DNA from: Calendula officinalis
Lineage: Eukaryota; Streptophyta; Magnoliopsida; Asterales; Asteraceae
Length of the DNA stretch: 64,000 bases
NCBI GenBank assembly: GCA_963853835.1
Contig: OY970824.1
Location: 69,822,372 to 69,886,371, forward strand
Reading direction: 5' to 3'
Below, one piece after another: positions 45,599-57,400 of this stretch (position 1 is its first letter; each line of letters begins with the position of its first letter). Both the position numbers and the translations under genes were made by a program. The notes below the pieces were generated by a model. It was given only the letters and a program-made list of their open reading frames with translations, was not told where the DNA came from and did not search any database.

Positions 45599-48500
45599 AT
45601 GGGAGATATTCCGACCGGCGCCGGAGACGATCGGAAAGCGACGAAGCTTCCGATTCCGGGTAAACGAAACATCCTAATTACAAGTGCCCTACCTTACGTC
45701 AACAACGTTCCTCACCTTGGAAACATAATTGGATGTAAGTACAGCACGTATGCTTCAATTTGATATGTAACTGGATCAGTTTTGAACTTATCTGTTACTG
45801 AATTTAGGTGTGTTGAGTGCGGATGTGTATGCTCGTTATTGTAGACTGAGGGGATATAACGCGATATACGTCTGTGGTACTGATGAGTATGGAACAGCTA
45901 CCGAGACTAAAGCTTTGGAAGAAAATTGCACTCCTAAAGAAATTTGCGACAAGTAATTCACTGTTTACTTCTTATGATATTAAGTTTTAAGATGAATTTT
46001 ATATAAATAATTAATAAGAAGGATGAAGTTATGACAAGTATATAATTTGGTTATCATTTTAGGTATCATGCAATTCACAGGGACGTATATAAATGGTTTA
46101 ATATAAGTTTTGATGAATTTGGACGAACTTCAACTCCACAGCAGACTGAAGTCTGCCAAGCAATTTTCAACAAGTTGATGGAGAATAAATGGCTTTCTCC
46201 AAATACAATTGAGCAGGTGTGTGGCTATCTATGGTTATATACTTGTATTCATCATATGTTTTAAGCTCATATATTAGTTATGGATTCTCAGAGGATTTAT
46301 AGGAGGGATATTTAGTTAATCATGTTTACAATGCAGCTTTACTGTGATACGTGCAGTAAGTTCTTAGCTGACCGACTTGTTGAGGGCAGCTGCCCAACAC
46401 AAGGCTGTAATTATGATTCTGCACGAGGTGATCAATGTGAAAATTGTGGAAAGCTATTAAATCCAACAGAACTCATCAATCCTAGATGCAAGGTAATCTT
46501 TCTGTTCTCTTGTTTAAATATAGTTAAATCTGTTTAATATTTAATCACACAATTAAACTTCTTCTAGCAATTAGCAAATAATTATCTGTAACTCCATTTT
46601 GTTCTGCAAAAAGGTTTGTGCAACCAGCCCTCGAATCCGTGAGACACAGCACTTGTTTCTTGATCTCCCTGAGTTGGAACCTAAACTGCGTGATTACATC
46701 AGCACGATGTCAGTTGCTGGCTCATGGAGTCAAAATGCCATCCATGCAACAAATGCATGGCTTAAAGAAGGATTAAGACAACGGTGTATTACTAGAGATT
46801 TAAAATGGGGAGTCCCTGTTCCTCTTGAGGAATTTAAAGATAAGGTAAGTAAATTTCTTGTCTTTCTGTTTTACCCATATTATATTTAGTTTAATAAATC
46901 AATTTCCCGAGCAATTTTTCTTGTATTTTGTGGTTTGGCGTATATTTATTATGGTTTCCTATCATAAATGATTTAGGTTTTCTATGTATGGTTTGATGCA
47001 CCTATTGGATACGTTTCAATTACTAAATGTTACACGTCCGAATGGGAGAAATGGTGGAAAAATCCTGAAAATGTGGAGTTGTATCAGTTTATGGGAAAGG
47101 ATAACGTCCCATTTCACACTGTAAGTGTATTTTCTTCATTATTATTATTATTATTTATTCATAATTTAAAAAAAATTATTACAGGTAATGTTTCCTTCTA
47201 CACTTATTGGGACTGGTGAGAGCTGGACTATGATGAAGACTATTAGTGTTACAGAGTACTTAAATTATGAGGCAGGTTTGTTCAATACTAACCTGCAAAT
47301 TATGGTTTTGACTTCTAAAATAATCAGTCAGATCCGAGTGTTGTATCATTTAACTATTTATTTATATTTGTATTTATATTTATATCTATATTTATATTCG
47401 CGTACTGTGTGTAGGTAAGTTTTCAAAGAGTAAGGGCGTTGGAGTATTTGGAAATGATGCAAAAGATACAAACATTCCTGTAGAAGTATGGAGATATTAT
47501 TTGTTAACCAATAGACCAGAGGTAGGAAATTTGCCTAATATTTTATCAATAATTATTTCCAAATTATTTATAATTCCCTTTTTCTCAATGTGTTAACATG
47601 TTTAGGTATCAGACACATTATTCACATGGGCAGATTTGCAAGCAAAGCTAAATAGTGAATTGCTAAATAATTTGGGAAATTTCATAAACCGTGTACTGAG
47701 CTTTATTGCTAAAGATCCAGGTTAGTAGTTGACTTTTTATGATTTTGAATTAAAGTAACTTACATAATGGTCCCTGTGGTTTGTAAAAAGTTACGTAAAT
47801 GGTCCTTGAAGTATATATAATTCTGTACAGAATCAGGAACTGGCAAGGGTTCGGGATACAATTCCATAATTCCTGATGCATCAGGTGCAGGCTCACATGT
47901 TTTAACAAAAACATTGGGGGATAAAATTGGTAATTATGTTGAGCAGTATGTGGAGGCCATGGAGAAGGCAAGTTATTATATTAAAATATAAAATATATAA
48001 ATATTCTGGCATAATTCTTTCATTTTGAAAAAAGAAAAGTCTGTTTGGCAATTGGTATAGGTTAAACTGAAGCAAGGACTGAAAATTGCAATGAGTATTT
48101 CTGGTGAAGGAAATGCATATCTACAAGTAAGTTCACTATAGTTGATGACCTCACTTCAAAAAAAATTAAATAAATTTTAAAAAATATTGTGATTTTGTAA
48201 TTTGTTTTGCAGGAAAGTCAATTCTGGAAGCTATACAAGGAAGACTTTTCTTCATGTTCCATAGTTATGAGAACTTCAGTTGGAGTAGTTTATCTTCTTG
48301 CATGCCTTTTAGAACCTTTTATGCCATCATTTTCCAACGAGGCAAGTAAATACACATTTTTGTTGTTTATAGATTTTTGTAATAAAAACATAAGTATAAT
48401 TATTTATTTTTAAATTTTTTATTACAGGTACTGAAGCAGCTTAATTTGCCTCTTGAACTATCACTTTCTGATGATAAAGGGGATGTTGCAAAGGCCAAAA

Positions 48501-49418
48501 CTCCTTGGGAAATCATACCAGTTGGTCACAAAATTGGGACGCCTGTTCCATTATTCAAGGAATTGGTAAATTACATCTTTTATTGTGTTGTCTTGATAAC
48601 AACAATTGCTTAAACAACTTGTAATTTTATGTGATTTGCAGAAAGATGAAGAAGTGGAATTTTTCAGAAATAAGTTTGCTGGAAGTCAAGCTGAGCGTGC
48701 AGAGCGGGCTGTGAAGGAAGAAGCTGAAGCTAAGAAAATCGCTGAAAAGTTGAAGAACACTAAAATTTCAGGTAAAAAATGTTTTTGTCAATAATAACAA
48801 TTGTAGTTTCACATTTGTCCCTGTGTTAAATCAATGTTTTACTTACACTCTAATGTTGTTTTTGCAGATAAAAGTGGAAAGAAAGAACGGGCAACAGGTG
48901 AAGGTAAAGGTGGTGGTGGTGTTGAACAGGAAGTAACAATCAGTAGACTTGACATTCGTGTTGGTGTAATTACTGAAGTTGAGAAGCATCCGGATGCTGA
49001 CTCATTATATGTTGAAAAAATTGACATTGGTGAAGAACAACCAAGAAGTGTAGTTAGTGGTCTTGTTAAATATATCCCTCTTGAACAAATGAAGAACCGA
49101 AAAGTGTGTGTTCTTTGCAACTTGAAACCAGCAAACATGCGGGGGGTTAAGTCACAAGCAATGGTTCTGTGTGCTTCCAGTAGTGATGGAACCAAGGTTG
49201 AGTTTGTTGAACCACCTGAGTCTGCTGTTGTTGGAGAGAGAGTTAGGTTTGATGGTGAGGCTGATGATGTTTTGAACCCTAAAAAGAAGGTGTGGGAAAC
49301 GCTGCAAGTTGATTTGCATACGGATAAGGATCTTGTTGCCTGCTTTAAGGATATACCGTTTACTACTTCTGCTGGTGTTTGCAAGGTTTCTTCCATATCT
49401 GATGGATCTATTCGATAG
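45599..49418 (+). CDS. MetRS: Cytosolic methionyl-tRNA synthetase with C-terminal tRNA-binding domain
   Basis: Fifteen exons: 45599-45734, 45808-45952, 46063-46216, 46337-46492, 46614-46844, 46977-47120, 47185-47275, 47415-47521, 47606-47720, about 47831-47967, 48061-48126, 48213-48341, 48428-48565, 48642-48771, 48868-49418; 809 residues. It charges initiator and elongator tRNA-Met. Seen: class I HIGH motif as PHLGN, zinc region CDTCSKF...CPTQGC...CENCG, catalytic KMSKS loop as KFSKS, and an anticodon-binding helical domain. A Lys/Glu-rich linker leads to an EMAPII/Trbp111-type domain (ISRLDIRVGVI, KHPDADSLYVEKID, VSGLVKYI, NLKPANMRGVKSQAM) ending in DGSIR. No transit peptide, so the cytosolic form. 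The introns after 47967 and 48341 begin with GC. The exon-10 start could also be 47837. Confidence 0.95.
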
Positions 49419-50164
49419 ATATTTTCAATTTGCATAACATAATCTTTGTTTGGATGTTTCATATGTACCATTTGAATGACACAACAAACTACTGCTCTTT
49501 CCTTATATAAATGTAGCTTTACAAGTTATTTATCTTGACTTTACAACTTCATTTTATGTGTTTTTTCTCTCCATGTTCGAGAGAGATTATGTGTGAACTT
49601 TGAGTTCTTGGTAGTTCATTGAGACATGGATAAGCTTGGGGTAACTGATTAATGCATGCTTGCTTCAAACCTGAGTAAATTTTTAGTGTAGTTTAAAACA
49701 GGTTAGGATGGATATGTAGGCGTCTTTTGGATAAATATCTTATTTTTGAACATCGAATGTGTTGAAAAAATTAGAAAAATAATACTGTACTATACATCAT
49801 TAATCTAATGTTTTTTTCGGAAAAAAATGTGTAGTGTCTAAACTTTTTTTTTTTGAGTTAATGGTTTGAGCCTAGACAGTGACATTCACAAGAGGCAGTA
49901 TATCTTTCCTTGAACCCTCCACGTATGGGGAGTAAACCCCACCTAAGTTCACGACGGGATTTAAACCCATGGGCAACACCTTACTCTTTTTGGCTATCCT
50001 TATTTTCTTTCTTACCTACCTTATTTTCTTTCTTTTGGCTATCCTCATTAGTTATTTTACATTGACAATACAATAAGCTAAACCAAACACTATCTTTTTC
50101 ACCATTATTTTACATTGACAATACAATAAGCTAAACCAAACACTATCTTTTTCACTATGTTATC
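49419..50164. other. 3' flank of MetRS, with a T-rich insertion and a 53-bp direct duplication
   Basis: At 49845-49980 a T tract is followed by TTGAGTTAATGGTTTGAGCC and GGGATTTAAACCCATGGG, perhaps a retroelement relic. At 50052-50154 a segment of about 51 bp (ACATTGACAATACAATAAGC) occurs twice in tandem with 53-bp spacing. No gene. Confidence 0.45.
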
Positions 50165-50695
50165 AAATATGTTTTTTTGATTGTCCTACATATGTAAACT
50201 CAACGGGTGTTCCCAAATTGTTTTTATATCCTTATAAAATTCATAAATTATTTCTATATCCTTCTCAAATTCATAAATTATTTCTATGTCCTTATAAACT
50301 TTATAATTACCTTCATATCCTTCCAAACTTTTAAAACTCACTTTTATGTCCAAAAACTTATTTTATTATTTATTAAATCGTGATAATATCAATAATACAG
50401 ACAAAGAAACATGATTTTTAATACATAATCAACAGATATATTGCATACTTATTTGATAATTATCGATATTATAATGATTTAATAAATAGGTTTTTGGACA
50501 TAAAAATGAGTTTTAAGATTTAGAAGGATATGGAGGCAATTACAAAGTTTAGAAGGACATGGAGATAATTTATGAATTTGAGAAGGATATAAAAATAATT
50601 TATGAATTTTACAAGGATATAAAAGCAATTTGGGAACACCCGTTGAGTTTACATATGTAGGACAATCAAAAAAACATATATTTTAATTTGATTTA
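50165..50695. mobile_element. About 520-bp near-perfect palindrome (fold-back element)
   Basis: The left end TTTTTTTGATTGTCCTACAT continues through CAACGGGTGTTCCCAAATTG; the right end is its exact reverse complement, and the inversion continues, with scattered mismatches, to a centre near 50430. The first 48 bp of the arms look identical. Inside, ATTCATAAATTATTTCTATA phrases repeat. The same family lies, more decayed, at 4999-5450. No coding capacity; no sure target duplication. Confidence 0.8.
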
Positions 50696-50970
50696 GACCG
50701 TATTTGGACAATGAGAACAGGTTATTTTGCAAATGCCGGACCGTATACAACCCGTTCTGGTTCCAAACTATAATAAGCAACTATATCTGAAATATTCAAT
50801 TAATCAACACTAAAACATGCCAAACAGTACTAGTCATCTGTGTGGCATTATTAGCACGCCCTCCAAAAACATTCGTTTCTAGTCTTATTCTGTGTGCACC
50901 AACAAAACCTAAGCTTCAATTCTACAAAACCAAAAGAGGTTTGATCAGGACTGAAAGCCTAAACAGGGGA

Positions 50971-52382
50971 TTAATGATCGATAGTGGCAGCTGAAATCTT
51001 TTTCTCCAATTCATCTTCATCAATCCATACGGAGCTCTGAAACTCCCTTTTCTCTTTCTTCTTCTCCATGAATTTCTCCTCTCTTTTCTTGTGATATTCA
51101 AGCTTCTCACCTCTTTCTTTCAACTGCACACCCCAAATTTCACCAGTTAACAAAATTCATATCTTTGATTTTTCTAACAGGCAAGAGTAATTCTAATGAA
51201 AACATTTGGATCATCTCTTGCATTTTTTATGGAACATAAACAACTGCCTCTAATTTTATGCCTAACCATAAAATTTGTTACTTGAGTGTGCCTACTTTTC
51301 TTATGTATTTGACCCACAAGGCCTACAAGTATTAAATGCTCAAAAATAACAGTTCAAGTTGATACCTTGAATCTATCCTCATAATAGACAAATTAAGGGT
51401 AAGAGTTACCAGGTTGTGTTTTTATGGCATGCATAATTTATTAATTATCAAGGTTATCATGACAATTGACAAGACATCAGTTTGGTTGTCACCATGGATG
51501 TCTAGGTTGCAAGTTCTAAGCCTTATATGTTTACAAATATACAGTCGGTTAATAACTGAATTCAATTTGAAAAAGAACATTCAGTTTGAGCATTCTGCAT
51601 TGCAGAGGCAACTTTCATCACCAGATTTTGAATAAAAGAGTAAACTGAGACGTGAAATATAATAGCAGTTGCATTGGAATAAGGTGTTTGGGATTGCTTT
51701 TTAAATTGCATATTTGCTTATTGCGATTAGTGCGTTGGATGGTTTCCACTTATCTACTTACTTATCTTAGGGGAAATAAACAGTTTTCAAATAGCTGCTT
51801 GGTACCAGAACCCTAAAATCTTAATTGTATAAGTAGATAAATAGTACGAATTCGTGTTTAGTAATTCAGTTTGGTTTATGTCATTCAATTCAATTTCATT
51901 TCCATTTCCTCTTTCTAAAGGACAACTAAATCAAATATGACAATCAACAGAAAATAGAACATATAAGATCCAATCTATGCATCAACGTACCAGAGTTTGC
52001 CGGAATTCCTCCTGAGCAACCTGACGTTCGGCAGCTTTAACTTTTTTCTCGGCGGTTTTCGCAGCTCTACGTTCTTCGCTTTCAATCCTCAAAGCTTCCT
52101 TTTTTATTTCATCTTTCCGTTGTTTCTCTGGAGCTCCATTTCATGAATGTACTCCTTGCGAACAGCTTTCACCTTTTTCGCATAGTCACGACGGAGCTTC
52201 GATTGAGCCTCCTTGGGTGCTTTCCAGCTGTTGAGATAATTGTCGGGAGACAGATATTCCTGGTTACGTTGGTGATCGTTGTGATGAGACGGCGAGGCGG
52301 TGGTGGACACAGATCGGTGGTGGTGGAAAGTAAATATGGTTCTCGGCGTTGGAGAACGGAGGAGCAACCGTGAGCTCGCCAT
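50971..52382 (-). CDS. Probable mitochondrial basic coiled-coil protein, conserved in plants, frame broken
   Basis: Exon 1 is 51991-52382 and exon 2 is 50971-51123. The start MASSRLLLRSPTPRTIFTFH is chosen because it begins an Arg/Ser-rich presequence; an upstream in-frame Met exists at 52463. Then SPDNYLNSWKAPKEAQSKLR and a long Lys/Glu-rich helix (KKEALRIESEERRAAKTAEK, QEEFRQTLLKERGEKLEYHK) ending SSVWIDEDELEKKISAATID. I know this kind of protein only as an uncharacterised plant family. The frame must change near 52122-52133, between HEMELQ and EKQRKDE, otherwise a stop follows at MK. No function is assigned. Confidence 0.7.
51130..51985 (-). other. Long intron of the mitochondrial coiled-coil gene
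   Basis: It lies between the donor GTACGTTG at 51990 and the acceptor at 51124. AT-rich with no nested gene seen; the 73-codon plus-strand ORF at 51414 has no support. Confidence 0.6.
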
Positions 52383-52463
52383 TGACGTCGGCGATGTAAC
52401 CAGGGTTTTCAAAAGGTTTCGTGTGTATGTTTTTGGATTAGTGTATACCCTTTTAGAACTCAA

Positions 52464-53047
52464 TAATAAGCGCGATCATTTTTCTCTCTCTAAAACAAAC
52501 ACATAACAAAAACCAATCTAACTAATGATGAATAAACTCGTTAAAACCATTTTTACTTTCTTAAAATTTCATTAGTAATTATAATAGCATTTCATTAATA
52601 ATTAAAAAAATATCACAATAGAAATTTATACCATCAAACAAAAAATTTACTACTAAATTATAAGCATGATTTCGCGCTTCATGTCCAAAACTTAATGTAG
52701 TTAATTTCTGATTAAATGGTCAGCTCATTGTAAAATTTGACTTCTTTCGCCATTTCAGCCTATTATAAAATTAATTTCAATTTTTCATATTTTTTTAATG
52801 TTTGTTATTACTTTTTAGTTTTTATTTAACCTTTTTATACCATTGTTTTTTTTTTATTTTTTACTATGCTGGTAAGTTAATAGTATTTGAATTTCAACAT
52901 TAAAATAAATATTCTTATCAAATCACAATAATACTATATATAATATATCTAACTTATTTTCATATGTAATTAAATGAATCTTTATATTAATATTTTAGTT
53001 AATTTGTATTTGCAATATCATACAAAGGTCAATAATCTGGTTGCTCT
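52464..53047. other. Intergenic, very AT-rich
   Basis: Upstream of the coiled-coil gene. Long T/A tracts at 52790-52870. No features supported. Confidence 0.3.
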
Positions 53048-53057
53048 AATACATAGT

Positions 53058-53616
53058 AGGGGTGTGTATAAAAACCGGAAAACCAGAACCGAACCGGGAC
53101 TGAACCGGAACCGGAACCGGCTTAACCGGTCCGGTTCCCGGTTCTTAGATTTGATAAAATATAACAAACCGGGTTTACCGGTTCCGGTCCTAATTCGGTT
53201 CCGGTTTTTTCGGGTTTGGAACCGGCATTTAAGTAGGTATATAGATTTACGAATTTTCATATATATATGTCGAAATAATAGGTATATATGCTTTTAATAG
53301 AAACATATTTTACTTGAAACAGCCCGTGAACCCCCGCAAACATCATACTTTTATTAAAAGTACGCTAAAATATTTAAGTTATATATTTTAAGATGAAAAT
53401 ATGCACCGAAAATGTATAATCGGATGGTAAACACAAAAACCGGGTTTACCGGTTCTAAACCCGCTTGAAGACCGAACCGAACCGACCCGGAACCGGACCG
53501 GGCCCGGAACCGGTTTAACCGGTCCGGTTCTCGGTCCTTGAAATTTCCTTTTTTCGGTTACCGGGTCTACCGATTCCGGCCCGGTTCGGTCCGGTTCCGG
53601 AACCGAACACATCCCT
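53058..53616. mobile_element. 559-bp CCGG/CCGAAC-rich element with 10-bp target duplication
   Basis: AGGGGTGTGT...ACACATCCCT ends and a perfect 10-bp duplication AATACATAGT at 53048-53057 and 53617-53626. Two GC-rich arms (53080-53225 and 53440-53605) of ACCGGAACCGG-type sequence in inverted relation enclose about 200 bp of AT-rich DNA. It is a longer relative of 4580-4869. ORFs across it (about 80-107 codons, Arg/Asn-rich) are artefacts of the repeat. Confidence 0.8.
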
Positions 53617-53689
53617 AATACATAGTTCACTTTATTGAAGAAAAAAAAATGAAAAATTTAGATGGTTTTTAAATAGGAATTCATTTATG

Positions 53690-53960
53690 CACCGCAACTT
53701 TTACTTCTTATATCATGCAATATAAATTTTATAGCTAACTGTACAAGCATGTAATGCAATAATTATGATAGATGACATAATTGTTGTGGTGTGAAAATCA
53801 CTCATTTTTCAAATAGGGAGTGATTTTTACACCACATCTTTTAGTTCATTTATCATAATTATTACTGTGCTTGTATAGTTGTCATAGGGACGGTCTTTCA
53901 AATGAGAGCCGGTAACTCAGATTCGATAGAATAGCTGTAAAAATTGAACTGTGTGATATA
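53690..53960. repeat. Fold-back AT-rich repeat
   Basis: TGTACAAGCATGTAATGCAA...TGTGGTGTGAAAATCACTC is followed by GAGTGATTTTTACACCACAT...GTGCTTGTATAGTT in inverted order, centred near 53812. MITE-like; ends not fixed. Confidence 0.55.
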
Positions 53961-54288
53961 AGAAATAAAAGTTTTGGTGTAAAAATGATTTTTTTTTTCC
54001 AAATATATTGTAAAAGAAAGAAAGTACAATATTAAATCTATAAACTCATAGCCAGGTCAAATGCATCATAACACCCGGTCAAAGCAGTTCAATCGCTATT
54101 TTGGTCTGATCGGTCACCGGATCCGTAGTCGCTCATTTTGCACAACCACAAAATTAGGGCGGAAAAAAGATATTTGGGAATCACTTCGAATCTAACACAA
54201 CCAGCATTGCTGTTCATATTTCGAATCACTTCACTTTCTCTCTCTAGAATCACATCCGAGTAGAGTTCTGCTGGAGGAAATCAACAAG

Positions 54289-54414
54289 GTACGCTCTTTT
54301 TGATGCTAGGGTTACGTTTTCTTGTTTGCCTTGATACTTGTGTATAATTCTGTTTGAAATTAGGGTTTTCTTGTTCCATTTTGAACTTTTAGCGGTTGAA
54401 ATTGAATTATTTAG
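54289..54414 (+). other. 5' UTR intron of the PWWP gene
   Basis: CAACAAG|GTACGCTC donor and TTATTTAG|GATCC acceptor, 20 bp before the ATG at 54435. A leader intron directly before a single coding exon is common for this kind of gene. Confidence 0.6.
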
Positions 54415-54434
54415 GATCCGTTACTCTGTGAAGT

Positions 54435-57400
54435 ATGAAAGAACATGAAGATGATGTTATGCTAAGTGTTGAGAAATCAAACGTTACTGTTGGTTCTACT
54501 ATTGAAAGAGAGGGTGTTTTGGATGAAAGGGACGAAGGGGAGGATATGATGGTGGATGTTGTGGGTGCTGATGATGTTGAATATGATCATGTGCATACAG
54601 AGGTTAATTTGCAGAGTAAAGCTGGTTCTGGTGGATTAGTTGAAGAGTGTTTGGGGAAAGAAACAGAGATTCATGATATAAATATGCAAGATTCAGATGA
54701 AATTAGGGTTTTTGCTGTTGAAAAAGCTGAGGTTGTATTGAATGATGGTGCAGAGGTTAGTACGGATATTCTTCAAAATAACGTTGTAACTACTGTTGCA
54801 AGTGGATTGAATGGCGATATTGCTGTTATAGATAGAAAGGAGTCAACAGAAGGAGGTTTGACCAAGGAGGTCGTTCAGCTGCATGTGGAATCTGTTGAAG
54901 AAGATGAGATTTTAGAAACCTCAAAAATTGCAGACCCATTAATTACAACCAACAATTTTGGTTTACTGGAAGTTGAGACAGTTGTTTTGAAGGGAAAAGA
55001 TGAAGCCGAGGTGGTTAATTCAGTTAATTCAGTTACAGATGAAGGTGATAATAATGCACACACTGAAAATCTAAATGAGCAAATTGAAGTTGAAACATTG
55101 AACAAAAGTGAGAGTTCTCATCCAACAATTGAAGTTTCAAAAAATGATGCTCAAAAGGTTGAAAATGGAGATAAATTAGTTGTTGAATCTTTGAGTGTTG
55201 AGCCTAATTCAATAGACAAAGAGGAAATAGAAAGGGGTTTGACCAAAGTTGAGGAGAATGTTGACCAACCTACTGAATCTGTCCAAGAGGTGAATTATGT
55301 AAATGGTGTTATCATTGACAAAACTGAAATAGAGGATAAAGTTTTAGATTCCTCAAAGATTCCAGAATCGTTGACTTCAGTAAATCATAGCCAAGAGGAA
55401 GTCAAACATCCAGAATTTTCATATGAAGATGCTGACTTGGAGACAGGAGACGAGGTTTTAGGTTCCTCAAAGGATCCAGAGTCGTTGACCACAGTCAATC
55501 TTGGTCAACATGAAGTCAACAGTGAAACACCTATTCCAGATGAAGTCAAACATCAAGAATATTCATTTGAAGATGATGCAGGGGTGGATATTGATGAAGT
55601 AATGGGCTGGAAAGATGAAATACCAGAAATCGATGGTATAAATAGTGTTCCAGAAAAAGATTTGCAACAGAAACTTCCGGAACCTTCCACCGAACAAACC
55701 CTAAATCGAGAACCAATTGTATATGGGCGTCGTGCACATGTTGAGGTCCCACTTTATGATCCAACAGTTGAGATTACACCAACTTTATTAGAAGATCAAA
55801 ATTTAGAAATCACATCAGATGAAGATGAAGATTATGAATCTGTACAAGAAGAAGAACACAATATCACCGAGCAATCTGTTGATGAAAATTCATTTTCATT
55901 ACATCAATTTAATTATTTCCAACCGCCAAAAACCGAAGGTGAGTTTTCTGTTTCTGATTTAGTTTGGGGAAAAGTAAGAAGTCATCCATGGTGGCCCGGA
56001 CAAATCATCGATCCTTCTGATGCATCTCAAAAAGCCATGAAATATCATAAAAAAGATAGTTTTTTGGTAGCATATTTCGGTGATCATACATTCGCATGGA
56101 ACAATTCAACCGTTTTAAAATCGTTTCGGGCCAATTTTTCCCAAATTGAGAAACAAACAAATTTAGAGTCGTTTGAGATTGCAGTCGAATGTGCTTTAGA
56201 AGAAGTTTCTAGAAGAGTAGAATTAGGGCTTGCATGTGCTTGTGTTCCTGATGATATTTGTAAAAAGATTGAATATCAAGTTATAGAAAATGGTGGAGTT
56301 AGGAAAAAAGCTTCTAGAAGAAATGGTTTAGATGAATCTGCAAATGTGAATTGTTTTGAGCCCGGTAAACTTGTGGATTATGTGAGATTATTAGCACAAT
56401 TCCCAAATGAAGGTGATAAAATGGATCTTGTAATAGCTAAAGCTCAATTAACAGCATTTAATCGTTTTAAGGGGTATCGAGATTTACCCAAATTTCAATT
56501 TTCTGGAGATATTTTGGAAGATATTTCAATTGAAAAAGTTAATAAAATCGATGAGAAATTTGAGAATAATTTGATTGAGAATAATTTATCAGATGTTACA
56601 GATGATGCACCAGAATCAGTTACAGTTTCGGTTTCTTCATCTGGTTATAAAAAACGGAAGGCCCGTGAGCCCGTTTCTGATATTTCAGCAAAAAGACGAA
56701 ATCGCCATCCTGAAAAAGTGGTAACTACTGCTTTAGTTTCAACTCCTAGACCGTCTTTTAAAGTTGGTGAATTGATTCAAAGAGTAGCAAGTCAGTTGAC
56801 TGGACCTTTGTCAAAGGTTGACCATGGTCAACAATATGTTGACCAACAACTAGTTGGTGAAAACTCCCAAAGGGAGGTATCTGTAGCTGAGATGCTATCA
56901 CAACTGCATTTAACTGCTCAAGATCCCATGAAAGACTACGTCTTTTTAAATACAATAATCCCGTTTTTTTATGATCTTAGAGCAGCTGTTTTTAGCAAAT
57001 CTTTAAAGAAAATCACAACCGTTGAAAAACCGATCATTAGTCCAAAAAGAAAAGAATCAGACGAAAATGGGTTCGAATTGGAATTTTATTTTGATGATGC
57101 TAATGTTTCTTATTGGACGGACAGGATCGTTCAAGATCAATCTCAACCGTTAGAAAATCATCAAAACGGTGGTTTAGATTTAGAAGAATATCAAGTTGTA
57201 GCCTATGAACAAGAATCAAAACCAAAGAAAAGAGGTCGAAAACCGTATAAAAAACGTGTTCCGAGTAATAATGATGAAAAAATACAAGTGAAGGAAGAAT
57301 CAGAAGTTGATAAAAAAAGGCGAGAGAATTCGAGTACAGAGGTTGTATTAAAGTTTACAAAAGGTATTAATTTTCCTTCAGAAGTTAAAATAAATAAAAT

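Noticed and set aside
48839..49471. 210-codon antisense ORF
   Set aside because: Shadow of the long last exon of MetRS.
53018..53630. ORFs of 80-107 codons with Arg/Pro/Asn-rich translations
   Set aside because: Produced by the CCGG/CCGAAC repeat of the 53058 element, open in several frames on both strands.
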